A stretch of DNA of 64,000 nucleotides from CAIYPG01 sp903864555. Lineage in GTDB: Bacteria > Pseudomonadota > Gammaproteobacteria > Burkholderiales > SG8-39. The notes beneath the pieces are model-generated. The model made no database searches, was not told where the DNA came from, and saw nothing but the letters and a program-made list of their open reading frames with translations. The DNA lies in assembly GCA_947474715.1 (NCBI GenBank), contig CANJJT010000002.1, positions 83,543 to 147,542 of the forward strand, given 5' to 3'. Made by a program: the position numbers and the translations under genes. This document shows positions 1-8,162 of the stretch, piece by piece (the stretch's first letter is position 1; every line of letters starts with the position of its first letter).

Positions 1-1
1 G

Positions 2-775
2 GCAGTGGCGAAGGATGAATACAACCTGCTCGGCATCCAGACCACCACCGGCAATGCCGCGCCCATGCTCATCGTCAACGGCCCTGTCGCCCTGCGCATC
101 GGCATGAATGCCGCCGGCAATGCGCTCGGGCCGGGCAACCGCGCCAACGCCACCATCGGCCGCGCCCTGCGCCTGGTGCTGCAGAACGTCGCCGGTGCCA
201 AGCCGGGCGAGATGGACATGGCCACCCTTGGGCATCCGGGCAAGTACACCTGCGCCTTTGCCGAGAACGAAGCCGCCAGCCCCTGGCCGCCTTTCCACAC
301 CACGCGCGGCTACACCCGCGAGCAGAGCGTGGTCACCGTGCTGGGCTGCTCCGGCTTCATCGAGGTGGTGGACTCCACCAGCGCCAAACCGGAAGACCTG
401 ATCCGCACCTTTGCCAGCTCCATGGTGTTCGCCGGCAGCGTCGGCCAGACCGGCATCGTCGCCAGCGGCCAGCCCCTGCTGATCATGCCGCCCGAACACG
501 CCGAGCATTTCCACCGCGAAGGCTGGTCACGCGAGGACGTGCAGGCCGCGCTGCTGCGCGAAGCCACGCTGCCGCTGGAACGGCTGTCGCCCGCGGTGCG
601 GCAACGCATCACCGAACATCGCGCCAGTACCGGCGAGGACATCGGCGCGCCGGTGCATATCGCGCACGAGGCGAAGGACATCCTCATCGTCGTCGCGGGC
701 GGCCCCGGCGTGAAGGCGGCCTATGTGCCGACCTGGAGCGGGTCGAAGGCCGTGAGTCAGCTGATCCGCACGTGA
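2..775 (+). CDS. UGSC-type protein, C-terminal part (5' end outside window)
   Basis: The frame is open at the left edge, so this is the C-terminal 257 residues of a longer protein. It aligns along its whole length with the C-terminal half of the UGSC protein at 6382-8022. Shared blocks include a GIQxTT segment, a GRA[IL]RL segment, HPGKYT with AENEA, and a C-terminal VVAGG-G---YVPT segment. The function of this family is not known to me. A Bug receptor gene starts 108 bases downstream on the same strand, the same pairing as the complete paralogue. The GTG at position 5 is probably an internal codon. Whether the missing N-terminus carries Sec or Cys cannot be seen. The family assignment is fairly sure; the function is open. 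Confidence 0.75.
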   Translation, partial: AVAKDEYNLLGIQTTTGNAAPMLIVNGPVALRIGMNAAGNALGPGNRANATIGRALRLVLQNVAGAKPGEMDMATLGHPGKYTCAFAENEAASPWPPFHTTRGYTREQSVVTVLGCSGFIEVVDSTSAKPEDLIRTFASSMVFAGSVGQTGIVASGQPLLIMPPEHAEHFHREGWSREDVQAALLREATLPLERLSPAVRQRITEHRASTGEDIGAPVHIAHEAKDILIVVAGGPGVKAAYVPTWSGSKAVSQLIRT

Positions 776-883
776 TGCATGCCGGGATACGCGCCGAACC
801 CGGGCAGTGAAGCCGATAAAATCTGGCGCAATATAGTGCGTCGGCGTGCGCTAATAGAACGCCTCCCACTTCGGAGAATCCCC

Positions 884-1870
884 ATGACCACCCCATCCCG
901 AACCCTCCTGCAGGCCACGCTGGGCGCAGCCGTTGCCAGCGGGATCCTCACCGCCCCCGCCCACGCTCAGACCGGCTATCCCAATCGCCCGGTGCGCGTG
1001 GTGGTGCCCTTCGTGCCCGGCGGCAGTACCGACATCATCGGCCGCACGGTGGCGCAGAAGCTGAGCGAGGCCTGGGGCCAGTCGGTGCTGGTGGACAACC
1101 GCGGCGGCGGGGCGACCATCATGGGCACGGAGATCGTGGCCAAGGCGCCCCCTGACGGCTACACGCTGCTGATCGCCTCGGCTTCCTTCACCACCAAAAT
1201 GAGTCTGGTGGACAAGCTCCCCTACGACACGCAGGCCGACTTCACGCCAATCACCCTGATCAACACCACGCCGCTGGTGCTGGTCGTGTCGCCCAACAGC
1301 CCGGCGAAGACGGTGAAGGACCTGATCGCGCTGGCAAAGGCCAAGCCCGGCCAGTTGAATTACGGGTCGTCAGGGATGGGCGGGTCCAACCACCTGTCAG
1401 GGGAATTGTTCGCCGCCATGGCCGGCATCCAGGCCTCGCATGTGCCCTACAAGGGCAATGCGCCGGCGCTCACCGACCTGATGGGCGGCCGCGTTGATTT
1501 CATCTTCAATGGCGCCACCGCCGTGATGCCGCTGGTCAAGGCGGGCAAGCTGCGCGCCCTGGGCGTGACCAGCCGCGAACGCGCGGGCGCGGCGCCGGAC
1601 CTGCCCACCATGGACGAATCCGGACTCAAGGGCTATTCGGCCGTGGCCTTCAATGGCATCGTCGCTCCGGCCAGGACGCCGCGGGACATCATCGCCAGGA
1701 TCAATGCCGATGCGGTGAAAGGCATCCAATCCGCCGATACCCGCGAGCGCCTGAAGGCCGACGGCTCCGACCCGGTGGGCAGCACGCCCGAACAGTTCGC
1801 CGCCTTCCTCAAGGAGGAGATGGGCAAGTGGGCGAAGATCATCAAGGACAACGGGATCAGAGGCGAGTGA
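884..1870 (+). CDS. Bug/TctC-family tripartite tricarboxylate transporter receptor
   Basis: This is a periplasmic solute-binding protein of 328 residues. A signal peptide of about 27 residues ends near AHAQ and is followed by the Bug opening PNRPVRVVVPF-PGG. Other Bug hallmarks are DNRGGG, PPDGYTLL, LNYGSSG and HVPYKG. The ATG at 884 is chosen because GGAG lies 8 bases upstream and a signal peptide follows; an upstream in-frame start at 779 would add 35 residues without a leader. Bug proteins normally bind small carboxylates and hand them to TctA/TctB membrane subunits, which are absent here. It follows the UGSC-type gene at 2-775, possibly in one transcript. The ligand cannot be predicted. 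Confidence 0.9.
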   Translation: MTTPSRTLLQATLGAAVASGILTAPAHAQTGYPNRPVRVVVPFVPGGSTDIIGRTVAQKLSEAWGQSVLVDNRGGGATIMGTEIVAKAPPDGYTLLIASASFTTKMSLVDKLPYDTQADFTPITLINTTPLVLVVSPNSPAKTVKDLIALAKAKPGQLNYGSSGMGGSNHLSGELFAAMAGIQASHVPYKGNAPALTDLMGGRVDFIFNGATAVMPLVKAGKLRALGVTSRERAGAAPDLPTMDESGLKGYSAVAFNGIVAPARTPRDIIARINADAVKGIQSADTRERLKADGSDPVGSTPEQFAAFLKEEMGKWAKIIKDNGIRGE

Positions 1871-1980
1871 GGCTGGCGCACGGCCTGCGGTAATCGGCGC
1901 AGTGATGGTTACGGCGCCCCGCAAGGCAGCGCAGACACTGCGCAAGCGTTGAAACCCGGAAATGATTCCAAGCCCTAGTA

Positions 1981-2003
1981 ATATGATCAATTAGAGATCA
2001 TAT
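1981..2003. repeat. Perfect 8-bp inverted repeat with 7-base loop
   Basis: ATATGATC and GATCATAT are separated by seven bases in an AT-rich patch between two convergent genes. It may act as a weak transcription barrier. A role as operator is less likely because no promoter-bearing gene start is nearby. Confidence 0.4.
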
Positions 2004-2038
2004 CTTCTGTGTTTATTACGTCTACATAAGCATTGTGA

Positions 2039-2449
2039 TCACGGCTCCGGGGTGCCGGTGTCCTGGGTGCCCAGCGCTATGCCCGCCCGCGCAGCAGCAG
2101 CCAGGGCCTGGTATCTGACCTTGAAGGCGTCCAGAGTTTCTTCCTCCAGTTCTTCCAGGTCGAGCAGGGCGTTGTGCGCGCCACGGGTGGCGCGTATCAG
2201 CTCGTCGAGCTTGAGCTGTATCGCCTCGGTGTCGCGGTTCTGGGTGTTCTGGATGAGAAAGACCATGAGGAAAGTGACGATGGTGGTGCCGGTGTTGATG
2301 ACCAGTTGCCAGGTGTCGCTGAAACCGAAGACCGGTCCGGTAATGACCCAAACGATGATGATGGCCACGGCAAAGGTGAACATGGGCGGGCGGCCGCAAT
2401 AGCGGGAGGCGGTCTTGGCCAGGCCTGAGTACAGCGCGGTGGGTTTCAT
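2039..2449 (-). CDS. Low-affinity iron permease family membrane protein
   Basis: The 136-residue protein has two hydrophobic segments (about residues 23-42 and 50-68, the second around INTGTTIVTFLMVFLIQN). A charged C-terminal half follows with QLKLDELI and DLEELEEETL, typical of the bacterial low-affinity iron permease / Fet4-related family. That family is named after the yeast Fet4 transporter, but the bacterial members are only half its length and their transport activity is not established. The ATG at 2449 is chosen because GGAG precedes it by 7 bases; an upstream start at 2536 adds 29 residues with no family character. It is a stand-alone gene, convergent with the Bug gene at 884-1870. 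Confidence 0.75.
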   Translation of the reverse strand: MKPTALYSGLAKTASRYCGRPPMFTFAVAIIIVWVITGPVFGFSDTWQLVINTGTTIVTFLMVFLIQNTQNRDTEAIQLKLDELIRATRGAHNALLDLEELEEETLDAFKVRYQALAAAARAGIALGTQDTGTPEP

Positions 2450-2542
2450 GGGCGAACTCCAGTCTGAAGAAACGCTGATCAAGTATCGAACGAGGATAGC
2501 CGTTGAAATGTTTCCTCTGAAGTAGGAGATATACAAGGGGAC

Positions 2543-3382
2543 CTAGCCCACTTGTTCAGTCCTTCCCTGGGCGCGTCCCTGCGTGTAACGGCTGCCCGGC
2601 GCTGGCGGCACCCGCGGCGGGCCGGCAAAGCACTGGGCATTGGCCATCCAGTTCGCGGCAACTTCGCCGGACACCTGCAAGCGGGTGTCGGCGACGTTGC
2701 GCGTCTGCGCCACCACCTGGCAGAACTCGCTGGCGGAACCGGCGATACATTCTGCTGCAGGCGCCGTGCCGGGCCACTCCCAGGCCTTGCCCGAAGGCGC
2801 GACCAGGCTGACGGTGGGACGTTCCGCCGGCACCGGCAGACCACGGTTGGAGAAGCTCCAGCCGAAGGTGTTCACGCCCAACGTGGCGATGTGGTGGATG
2901 CGGTCGGTGTCCTCGCGCCCCACGCCCAGCAGGTCGTAGATCTCCTGGCCGTGAGCCCAGGTCTCCATGAGCCGCGCGCTGATGCTGGAGCGTGCACTCA
3001 TGTCCCGCCCGGCCCAGGGCACGCGCTGCCTGGGATCGGCCTCTGCGAAGGCCGCCACCAGCGCCAAATACTGCGCATGCCACCGGGCCAGCAGCTCGCG
3101 GCCGGTGATGTTGCCGATGCTGTGGTGCTGCAGGGTGAGGTTGCTGGCACCGGTCTGGCGCGCCACCTGCGCGCGCTCCTGCCGGGTCTTCAGGTAGGCA
3201 TCGCGATCGGTGAGTGACACCAGGGCCGAGATATTGCCGCTGTGCAGGTGGGCCATGACGTCATTGATGGTCCAGCCATTGAACTGCGTGGGCTCGGCCC
3301 ATGCGCCGTCCGTGAGCGGCTGGAGCAGTCGGTACAGGGCCTCGCTCTCCTCGCCGAATGCCGCGCTCTCTGCTGCAAGCAT
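2543..3382 (-). CDS. TIGR03084-type DinB/maleylpyruvate isomerase-like protein
   Basis: The 279-residue protein has the N-terminal four-helix DinB/MDMPI-type fold expected of the TIGR03084 group. Visible signatures are FNGWTINDVMAHLH near residue 34, a central METWAHGQEIYD helix, and HHIATLGVNTFGW. The His residues of these helices probably bind a metal, as in thiol-dependent maleylpyruvate isomerases. The exact reaction is unknown. The ATG at 3382 has GGAGGA just upstream; the longer frame beyond it is a shadow. It lies 236 bases downstream of hslR on the same strand. Confidence 0.75.
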   Translation of the reverse strand: MLAAESAAFGEESEALYRLLQPLTDGAWAEPTQFNGWTINDVMAHLHSGNISALVSLTDRDAYLKTRQERAQVARQTGASNLTLQHHSIGNITGRELLARWHAQYLALVAAFAEADPRQRVPWAGRDMSARSSISARLMETWAHGQEIYDLLGVGREDTDRIHHIATLGVNTFGWSFSNRGLPVPAERPTVSLVAPSGKAWEWPGTAPAAECIAGSASEFCQVVAQTRNVADTRLQVSGEVAANWMANAQCFAGPPRVPPAPGSRYTQGRAQGRTEQVG

Positions 3383-3618
3383 GTTTCCTCCTCCGGGCTG
3401 ATGGTTGTCGCGGGTGTGGCTGTCGCGCTTATGGTCACGCACGCGCTGATCAAGTTCAAGGCATGCCCATGATCGGGAAAGCCTGCCTCTGACGTGGGGC
3501 AGGCCCCAAGGGGATCGTGTCCCTCTTTGATCAATACTTCGTCCTGACTGGCCGGGGCAGTGTAGCCCTCTTGCAGCGGGCCATGCTTCCCCGGACAGTG
3601 GACGTCCGAAGCGCCGCT

Positions 3619-4026
3619 TCAATCCCCGCGCCTGAAGCGCTCCAGCTCGCGCCGGTCGCGTTTGGTGGGACGACCGGGCACCACCGGCTGGGGGCCGGAC
3701 TTGCGCATGGCGATCAGGGTCTTGCGCCGCTCGATGCTCTGCTCGCTTTCTTCGTACAGGCGTGCCGCCTCCACTGCCGGGCCGCGCTGGTCGGACAGGG
3801 CACGCACCTGGATCTGCCACACCAGTTCTCCGGCGCGGATTTCGATCTGGTCACCCGGTTTGAGTTCACGCGCCGGCTTGACGCGATCACCCGCCACCCG
3901 CACACGCCCCGCCTCCACGGCCTGCGCCGCCAGGCTGCGCGTCTTGAAAAAGCGCGCAGCCCATAACCACTTGTCGATGCGCAGGCGGCCAAGTCCGGCA
4001 TCGGCTGCGCTGTTGGTGTGCTTCAT
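3619..4026 (-). CDS. hslR: S4-domain RNA-binding protein, Hsp15/HslR type
   Basis: The 135-residue protein opens its S4 RNA-binding domain with RLRIDKWLWAARFFKTRS at about residues 14-31. It continues with AVEAGRVRVAGDRVKPAREL and a basic C-terminal tail ending in GRPTKRDRRELERFRRG. This matches HslR (Hsp15). In E. coli that protein binds free 50S subunits carrying nascent chains after abortive translation and is heat-shock induced. Length and domain order are normal. The gene is divergent from the PilZ gene at 4207, so the 180-base gap must hold promoters for both. Confidence 0.9.
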   Translation of the reverse strand: MKHTNSAADAGLGRLRIDKWLWAARFFKTRSLAAQAVEAGRVRVAGDRVKPARELKPGDQIEIRAGELVWQIQVRALSDQRGPAVEAARLYEESEQSIERRKTLIAMRKSGPQPVVPGRPTKRDRRELERFRRGD

Positions 4027-4206
4027 CAGCTCTCCGCTTTACGCTTTCCGCGCTGCACATGGCAGGCGGCAAATGTTTTCAGATCGGTAATAGTTGGCAT
4101 GGTGCCGGGCTGCTTCCATCTTATGCTGACATCATGAAATCGGCAGCAGGCCGCGCACCGACCACAGACGCAGCAAAAAAGCCGCACCACAAAGTCAGGA
4201 TGCACC

Positions 4207-4908
4207 ATGACACGCCCGCAATCCATCCCCCATGGCGGACTGATTTCCCGCAAGGTCGAGGAGATCAACGAAGTCCTCAACGCCCTGCTGGAAGAGGAGC
4301 AGTCCGTCACCACCATCCTGGACAAGGAAGGCACGGCCTTCAGCTCGCAACTGGTGTTCATCGACCCGCAACGGCACTATATCTGCCTCGCCCTGTCGGC
4401 CAATCCGCAGGCCAACGCCTCGCTGCTGGCACGCCCGCGCGCGAGCTTCATCTCGGCCTCGCCGCACTGGCACCACGAATTCGTGGCGGCCGAACCATGC
4501 CGATCCGAACTGCTGGGCGAACCGGTGATACGCATGGCCTTTCCCAGTGTCGTGGTCAGCCAGGAACGGCGCCGTGTCGAACCGCGTGCCGAAGCCCCGG
4601 GCCCCTTCATGCTGAAGTGCCTGGCCGACGCGCGCGGCATTGCCCCTTTCGAGGGTGACATCATCGACATCAGCCATCGCGGCATTGGTTTTCTGCTCTA
4701 CCAGGTGGACATCACGCTGGAGCCGGGCACGGTGCTGCACGGCTGCCGCATCGAGCGCGCCGGCGAAGCGCCCATCTCGGTGGACCTGGAAGTCCGCTAT
4801 TCCACCAGCGTGCCCCTGCCCAACGGCGGCTACGCGCACCGCTCCGGCTGCCTGTTCCTCAATCCCACGCGGCGCGTGACCGAACTGATCGAGGCCTTCA
4901 ACGCCTGA
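4207..4908 (+). CDS. YcgR-like flagellar brake protein with PilZ domain
   Basis: The 233-residue protein has an N-terminal YcgR-type domain (about residues 1-115). A C-terminal PilZ domain begins with the RxxxR-type stretch QERRRVEPR near residue 118 and contains DISHRGIG (the D/N-x-S-x-x-G motif) near residue 155. Both c-di-GMP-binding motifs look intact. YcgR proteins slow the flagellar motor when c-di-GMP is bound. No flagellar genes occur in this window, so the target is inferred from the family alone. The ATG at 4207 has AGGA about 6 bases upstream. It is convergent with the Bug gene at 4962-5951. Confidence 0.8.
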   Translation: MTRPQSIPHGGLISRKVEEINEVLNALLEEEQSVTTILDKEGTAFSSQLVFIDPQRHYICLALSANPQANASLLARPRASFISASPHWHHEFVAAEPCRSELLGEPVIRMAFPSVVVSQERRRVEPRAEAPGPFMLKCLADARGIAPFEGDIIDISHRGIGFLLYQVDITLEPGTVLHGCRIERAGEAPISVDLEVRYSTSVPLPNGGYAHRSGCLFLNPTRRVTELIEAFNA

Positions 4909-4961
4909 GGCAGGCGGGTGGCGTTCCGTCACCGGGATCATGTGCAAACGGTCTCGCCGCG

Positions 4962-5951
4962 TTACTCCCCGACGATCCCCAGGTCGGTGATCAGCTTGCC
5001 CCAGGCAGCCCGCTCCGACTGCAGGAAGGCGGTCAGTTGCTCCGGTGTGCCGCCGGTCACTTCCAGCCCCAGCTTCTCCGTCTGCGCCCGGTAGGACGGC
5101 TTGTTCACCGCGGCATTGCCCGCGGCATTCATGCGCGAAACGATGGCGGTCGGCAGCCTGGCTGGCGCGACGATGCACCAGAAGGTGTAGGTGGTGAAGC
5201 CCTTCAATCCGGCCTCGGTGAAGGACGGCACATCAGGCAAGGCTGCAACACGCTTGTCCGAAGAAATGGCGAGGATACGCAGCTTGCCTGAACGCACCTG
5301 CTCCGACAGTTGCAGCGGATGGCCGAAGGTCATGTGGATCTGCCCGGCGAGCAGGTCGGTGAGCGCAGGACCGGTGCCCTTGTAGGGAATGTGCACCAGG
5401 TGGATGCCCGCCATGTGCTCGAACATTTCGCCGGCCAGGTGACTGCCGGTGCCCACGCCGGCGCTGCTGTAGTTGAACCTGCCCGGCCCGGCCTTGGCGA
5501 GCGCAATGAACTCACGCAGGTTCTTTGCCGGCACCTGCGGATTCACGTACAGGGCCAGGCCGTTGCGCGTGAGATTGACCACCGAGGTGAAATCCCGGTC
5601 CGGGTCATAGGGCAGGGTCTTGCCGGCGTTCTTCGCCAGATAGGGTGCCGAAATCAGGCTGCCCGCCGCACCGAACAGGAAGGTGTAGCCATCGGGTGTG
5701 GCGCGCGCCACCAGTTCCGAGCCGACCGATCCGCCTGCGCCAGGCCGGTGCTCCATCAGCACCGACTGCCCGAGTTCCGTCGTCAGCAGGTCCACCACGG
5801 GACGCATCACCACGTCGCCGATGCCACCGGCGGCAAAGGGCATGACGATGCGCACCGGCTTCTGCGGCCAGGTCTGGGCCTGTGCGGGCTGCAGTGCTGC
5901 GAGGCTGAGTGCGAGGACGGCGAAGGCGCTGCGGATGTGGATGCGGGTCAT
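4962..5951 (-). CDS. Bug/TctC-family receptor downstream of the UGSC selenoprotein gene
   Basis: This 329-residue periplasmic binding protein has a signal peptide ending near AQAQ, then WPQKPVRIVMPFAAGG, RPGAGGS, ATPDGYTFL, FNYSSAGVGTG and HIPYKGTGPALTD. The ATG at 5951 is preceded by AGGAAG. It lies 430 bases downstream of the UGSC selenoprotein gene on the same strand, mirroring the UGSC-Bug pair at 2-1870. No TctA/TctB genes are nearby. The ligand is unknown. The shared context suggests it may capture the substrate or product of the UGSC protein; that link is inference. Confidence 0.9.
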   Translation of the reverse strand: MTRIHIRSAFAVLALSLAALQPAQAQTWPQKPVRIVMPFAAGGIGDVVMRPVVDLLTTELGQSVLMEHRPGAGGSVGSELVARATPDGYTFLFGAAGSLISAPYLAKNAGKTLPYDPDRDFTSVVNLTRNGLALYVNPQVPAKNLREFIALAKAGPGRFNYSSAGVGTGSHLAGEMFEHMAGIHLVHIPYKGTGPALTDLLAGQIHMTFGHPLQLSEQVRSGKLRILAISSDKRVAALPDVPSFTEAGLKGFTTYTFWCIVAPARLPTAIVSRMNAAGNAAVNKPSYRAQTEKLGLEVTGGTPEQLTAFLQSERAAWGKLITDLGIVGE

Positions 5952-6010
5952 GCTTCCTCCTGTTTCATTGCATGGGCAAAGTCCCTGCCCCTTGTTCAAA
6001 TCACGCCTGC

Positions 6011-6066
6011 GAAATCCTCCGCTCGCGCTTGCGCGCGAGCCACCCCCTTGGACAAGGCTCTTCACC
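6011..6066 (-). repeat. Dispersed palindromic element, copy A
   Basis: Read on the - strand it runs CCTTGTCCAAGGGGG, then a hairpin GCTCGCGC-GCAA-GCGCGAGC, then GGAGGATTTC. This matches the layout of the copy at 18301-18361. Confidence 0.55.
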
Positions 6067-6189
6067 GATTTCCGGAGGAATGAACTGCGCTCCAGGATGA
6101 GTCAATACACCGCGTCTTTATCCTGAAAGGTACCTTTTCGGTGCCTGTAAATTGCGACTTGAGCATTGCTGAACACTGTGAATCCCCGG

Positions 6190-6274
6190 CGTCATCCCCG
6201 TGGAAACGGGGATCCAGTGTCTCTCGCCTGAACAAAACTGAAGACACTGGATTCCCGCTTTCGCGGGAATGACG
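6190..6274. repeat. Inverted-repeat element with 33-nt arms
   Basis: The arms are 6190-6222 and 6242-6274; they match at 28 of 33 positions and flank a 19-base centre. Each arm has its own small hairpin, CCCG...CGGG. The sequence resembles the GTCATTCCCGCGAAAGCGGGAAT elements scattered through many proteobacterial genomes. It may be a non-autonomous mobile element. Confidence 0.7.
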
Positions 6275-6305
6275 GTATTGGGAATAGAACTCCCCGGAAA
6301 CGTTA

Positions 6306-6332
6306 AAAAACCTTTGACAAGGGGGTTAACAC
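6306..6332. repeat. Dispersed palindromic element, short copy B
   Basis: It contains CCTTTGACAAGGGGG followed by TTAACAC. Its reverse complement matches the short copy at 18241-18268 almost exactly. Confidence 0.5.
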
Positions 6333-6381
6333 TGCGCGGCAGCACGGTGCGAACGCTTTCACAGCGTACCGCCCCATACCC

Positions 6382-8022
6382 TTACTTGAAATCCCCCGGC
6401 AGCCATGGGCTGCCATCGGGTTTCAGTACTGCCCTGGTCACCGAGCGCGTGCCGCCGAAGGTGGGGACGTACATGGAGTGTTTGCCGGTGCCGCCGGCCA
6501 CCACGATCATGAAATCCTCCCAGCGTTGCGCCAGCGGTACACCGGTGTCCAGCGGCCGGTCCTTGAAGCGCTTGGGCAGGTAACGGCGCAGGCGGCGCTC
6601 GATCTGCTCGGCCGAAAAATGCGACAGCGGGATGCGCGCGTCCTCGTAGAAGGCACGCCGCACATCGTCCTTGGAGTAGCCATCCTTGGCGATGGTCCCG
6701 GCATGCTCGGGCCCGAGCAGCACCAGTGGTTCGCCAGCATGGTTGACGTTGTTCTGCCCGGTCTCGGTGATGGTGTGACCGATCATGGTCAGCAGGCCGC
6801 CGGCATTGGTGCTGTCGTGGTCGTTGATGTTGTGCGGGGCTTCCGCACCGATCATGGTCACGGTGCTCACCTCAGGCGCAAAGCCGCGCTCGGCGCGCAG
6901 CGACGGCCAGGTGGCCGGCAGCGCCGCCTCGTTCTCGGCAATGCAGTAGGTGTACTTGCCCGGATGACCCATGGTGGCCTTGTCCATCTCCACCGGCTTG
7001 GCGCCACCGATATTGAGCAGGATGAGGCGTATGGCGCGCCCCACCACGCCATTGGACCAGGGGCCGGGGCCGAACAGGCCGCTGCCCGAATGAATGCCCA
7101 GGGTCTCGGCCAGCGGTCCGCTCACCAGCATCAGCGGCGCCACGCAGTGCGTGGTGCCCTGGATGCCGTAGAGATTGAACTGTTCCTCGACCATGCCCTG
7201 CACCGCGGCGATGATGAGCGGCATGTGCTGCGGCTTGGCACCGGCCATCACCGCATTGGCAGCGATGCATTCGATGGTGGCCACTCCCATCTTGGGCGCC
7301 ATCACGGCCACCACATGGCTGCCCGGGTAACCGGAGGCCTGCACCATGGCGCTGACACGCGCCTCGGTGGGCGGCGCGGCCAGCATGCCATCGCTCCAGC
7401 CGCGCGCCATGAATTCCTGTTGCAGCGCGCCCCATTCGTCGCTGATGTCCAGATCCACCCATTCGCTGCGCACCTTGACCTCTTCCACCAGCGGGGCCGG
7501 CAGCGGCGAGGTGAGCTTGGCGATGAGTTCCTCGTAGACCGCGTCGATCTTCGCGATCACATTGGGCACCGGCAGGCCGCCCAGCGGGTGCGGCATGATC
7601 GCCGCCTGCAGGTTGGGCAGGCCGAACACGCGCGACTGGTTGCGCGCCAGCGCCGTGAAAGGCGTGGTCATCAGCAGCACGGCGGGTACGCCGCGCTTTT
7701 CCATCTCTACGGCGTCGTGGACACTCCACGACGTGCAGGAGCCTCAGTCGCCGAAGCCGGTGATGACGACGTCGCAGTTATCCTGCAGGGATTGCAGCAT
7801 CGCCGGGGTGGCCGGCATGGAGGCGGCGTTCTTGGAGACGTAGTGGCTCTGCATGCCCGGGAAGCTCTCGCGCAGGCGACGGTCGAGGTGCTCCATGACG
7901 CGGTCAGCCGGGGGCTTGGTGTTGTCGAGAAAACCGATGCGCAGACCCTGCAGCGACTTCGGCCGTGCCACCGCAGTAACTTTCGAGGGCTGTAACTGCG
8001 CCTCGGGTGAACAGATTCTCAC
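6382..8022 (-). CDS. UGSC family selenoprotein (in-frame TGA read as selenocysteine)
   Basis: Two consecutive ORFs in the same frame (8022-7744 and 7704-6382) are joined by a TGA at 7746-7744. Read through, the protein has 546 residues with Sec at position 93 in the motif GFGDUGSCTSW. This is the defining U-G-S-C motif of the UGSC (seleno)protein family, whose other members often carry Cys at this site. The 39 bases between TGA and the next ATG encode conserved sequence (GSCTSWSVHDAVE), and that ATG has no clear Shine-Dalgarno. The true start is GTG at 8022 with GGAG 6 bases upstream. A SECIS-like hairpin follows the TGA (7733-7713). Residues from about 280 on are homologous to the protein at 2-775. 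The U-x-x-C arrangement suggests thiol/selenol redox chemistry; the reaction is unknown. Neighbours are a 2-hydroxy-acid oxidase upstream and a Bug receptor downstream. A nonsense mutation is the alternative but is unlikely. Confidence 0.9.
7713..7733 (-). promoter_or_regulatory. Predicted bacterial SECIS element
   Basis: On the - strand CGTCGTGGA and TCCACGACG form a perfect 9-bp stem with a GTG apical loop (or AGTGT if the last A-U pair opens). The loop starts about 20 bases after the TGA. That is within the roughly 16-37 base spacing known for bacterial SECIS elements, which recruit SelB with Sec-tRNA. The hairpin lies inside the coding sequence, as expected for bacteria. Confidence 0.8.
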
Positions 8023-8162
8023 ATTGACTCCTTTTTGCTCGATGGTTTGATGTCCGGGGTCAGCAGGGCCGTGCGGGACGGACCTGCCGCTATGGCAGCG
8101 AACGCAGATTTGCGTTCACGCTGCGAAGACCCGCCCTGCAGGCGCGGGCCGGCGGTGTGGCC

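Larger units (their letters stand above)
5952..6381. other. 430-base intergenic region with three repeat elements
   Basis: No gene is seen. The space between the UGSC gene and the downstream Bug gene holds a reverse copy of the dispersed palindromic element (6011-6066), a 33-nt-arm inverted repeat (6190-6274) and a short copy of the palindromic element (6306-6332). These hairpins could attenuate transcription between the two same-strand genes. Confidence 0.6.

Noticed and set aside
1981..2003. ATATGATC-N7-GATCATAT as a transcription-factor operator
   Set aside because: It lies between two convergent gene ends, so there is no promoter for it to control; kept only as an inverted repeat.
4195..5178. 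Long - strand ORF across the PilZ gene
   Set aside because: Shadow of the YcgR-like gene and the Bug C-terminus; composition is typical of antisense frames.
6382..7704. Separate 440-residue protein starting at the ATG at 7704
   Set aside because: The ATG lacks a clear Shine-Dalgarno, the codons before it back to the TGA are conserved UGSC sequence, and the upstream ORF is in the same frame. The joined selenoprotein explains all of this.
6478..7995. 505-residue + strand ORF opposite the UGSC gene
   Set aside because: His/Gly/Arg-rich shadow frame caused by high GC; no ribosome-binding site or family signature.
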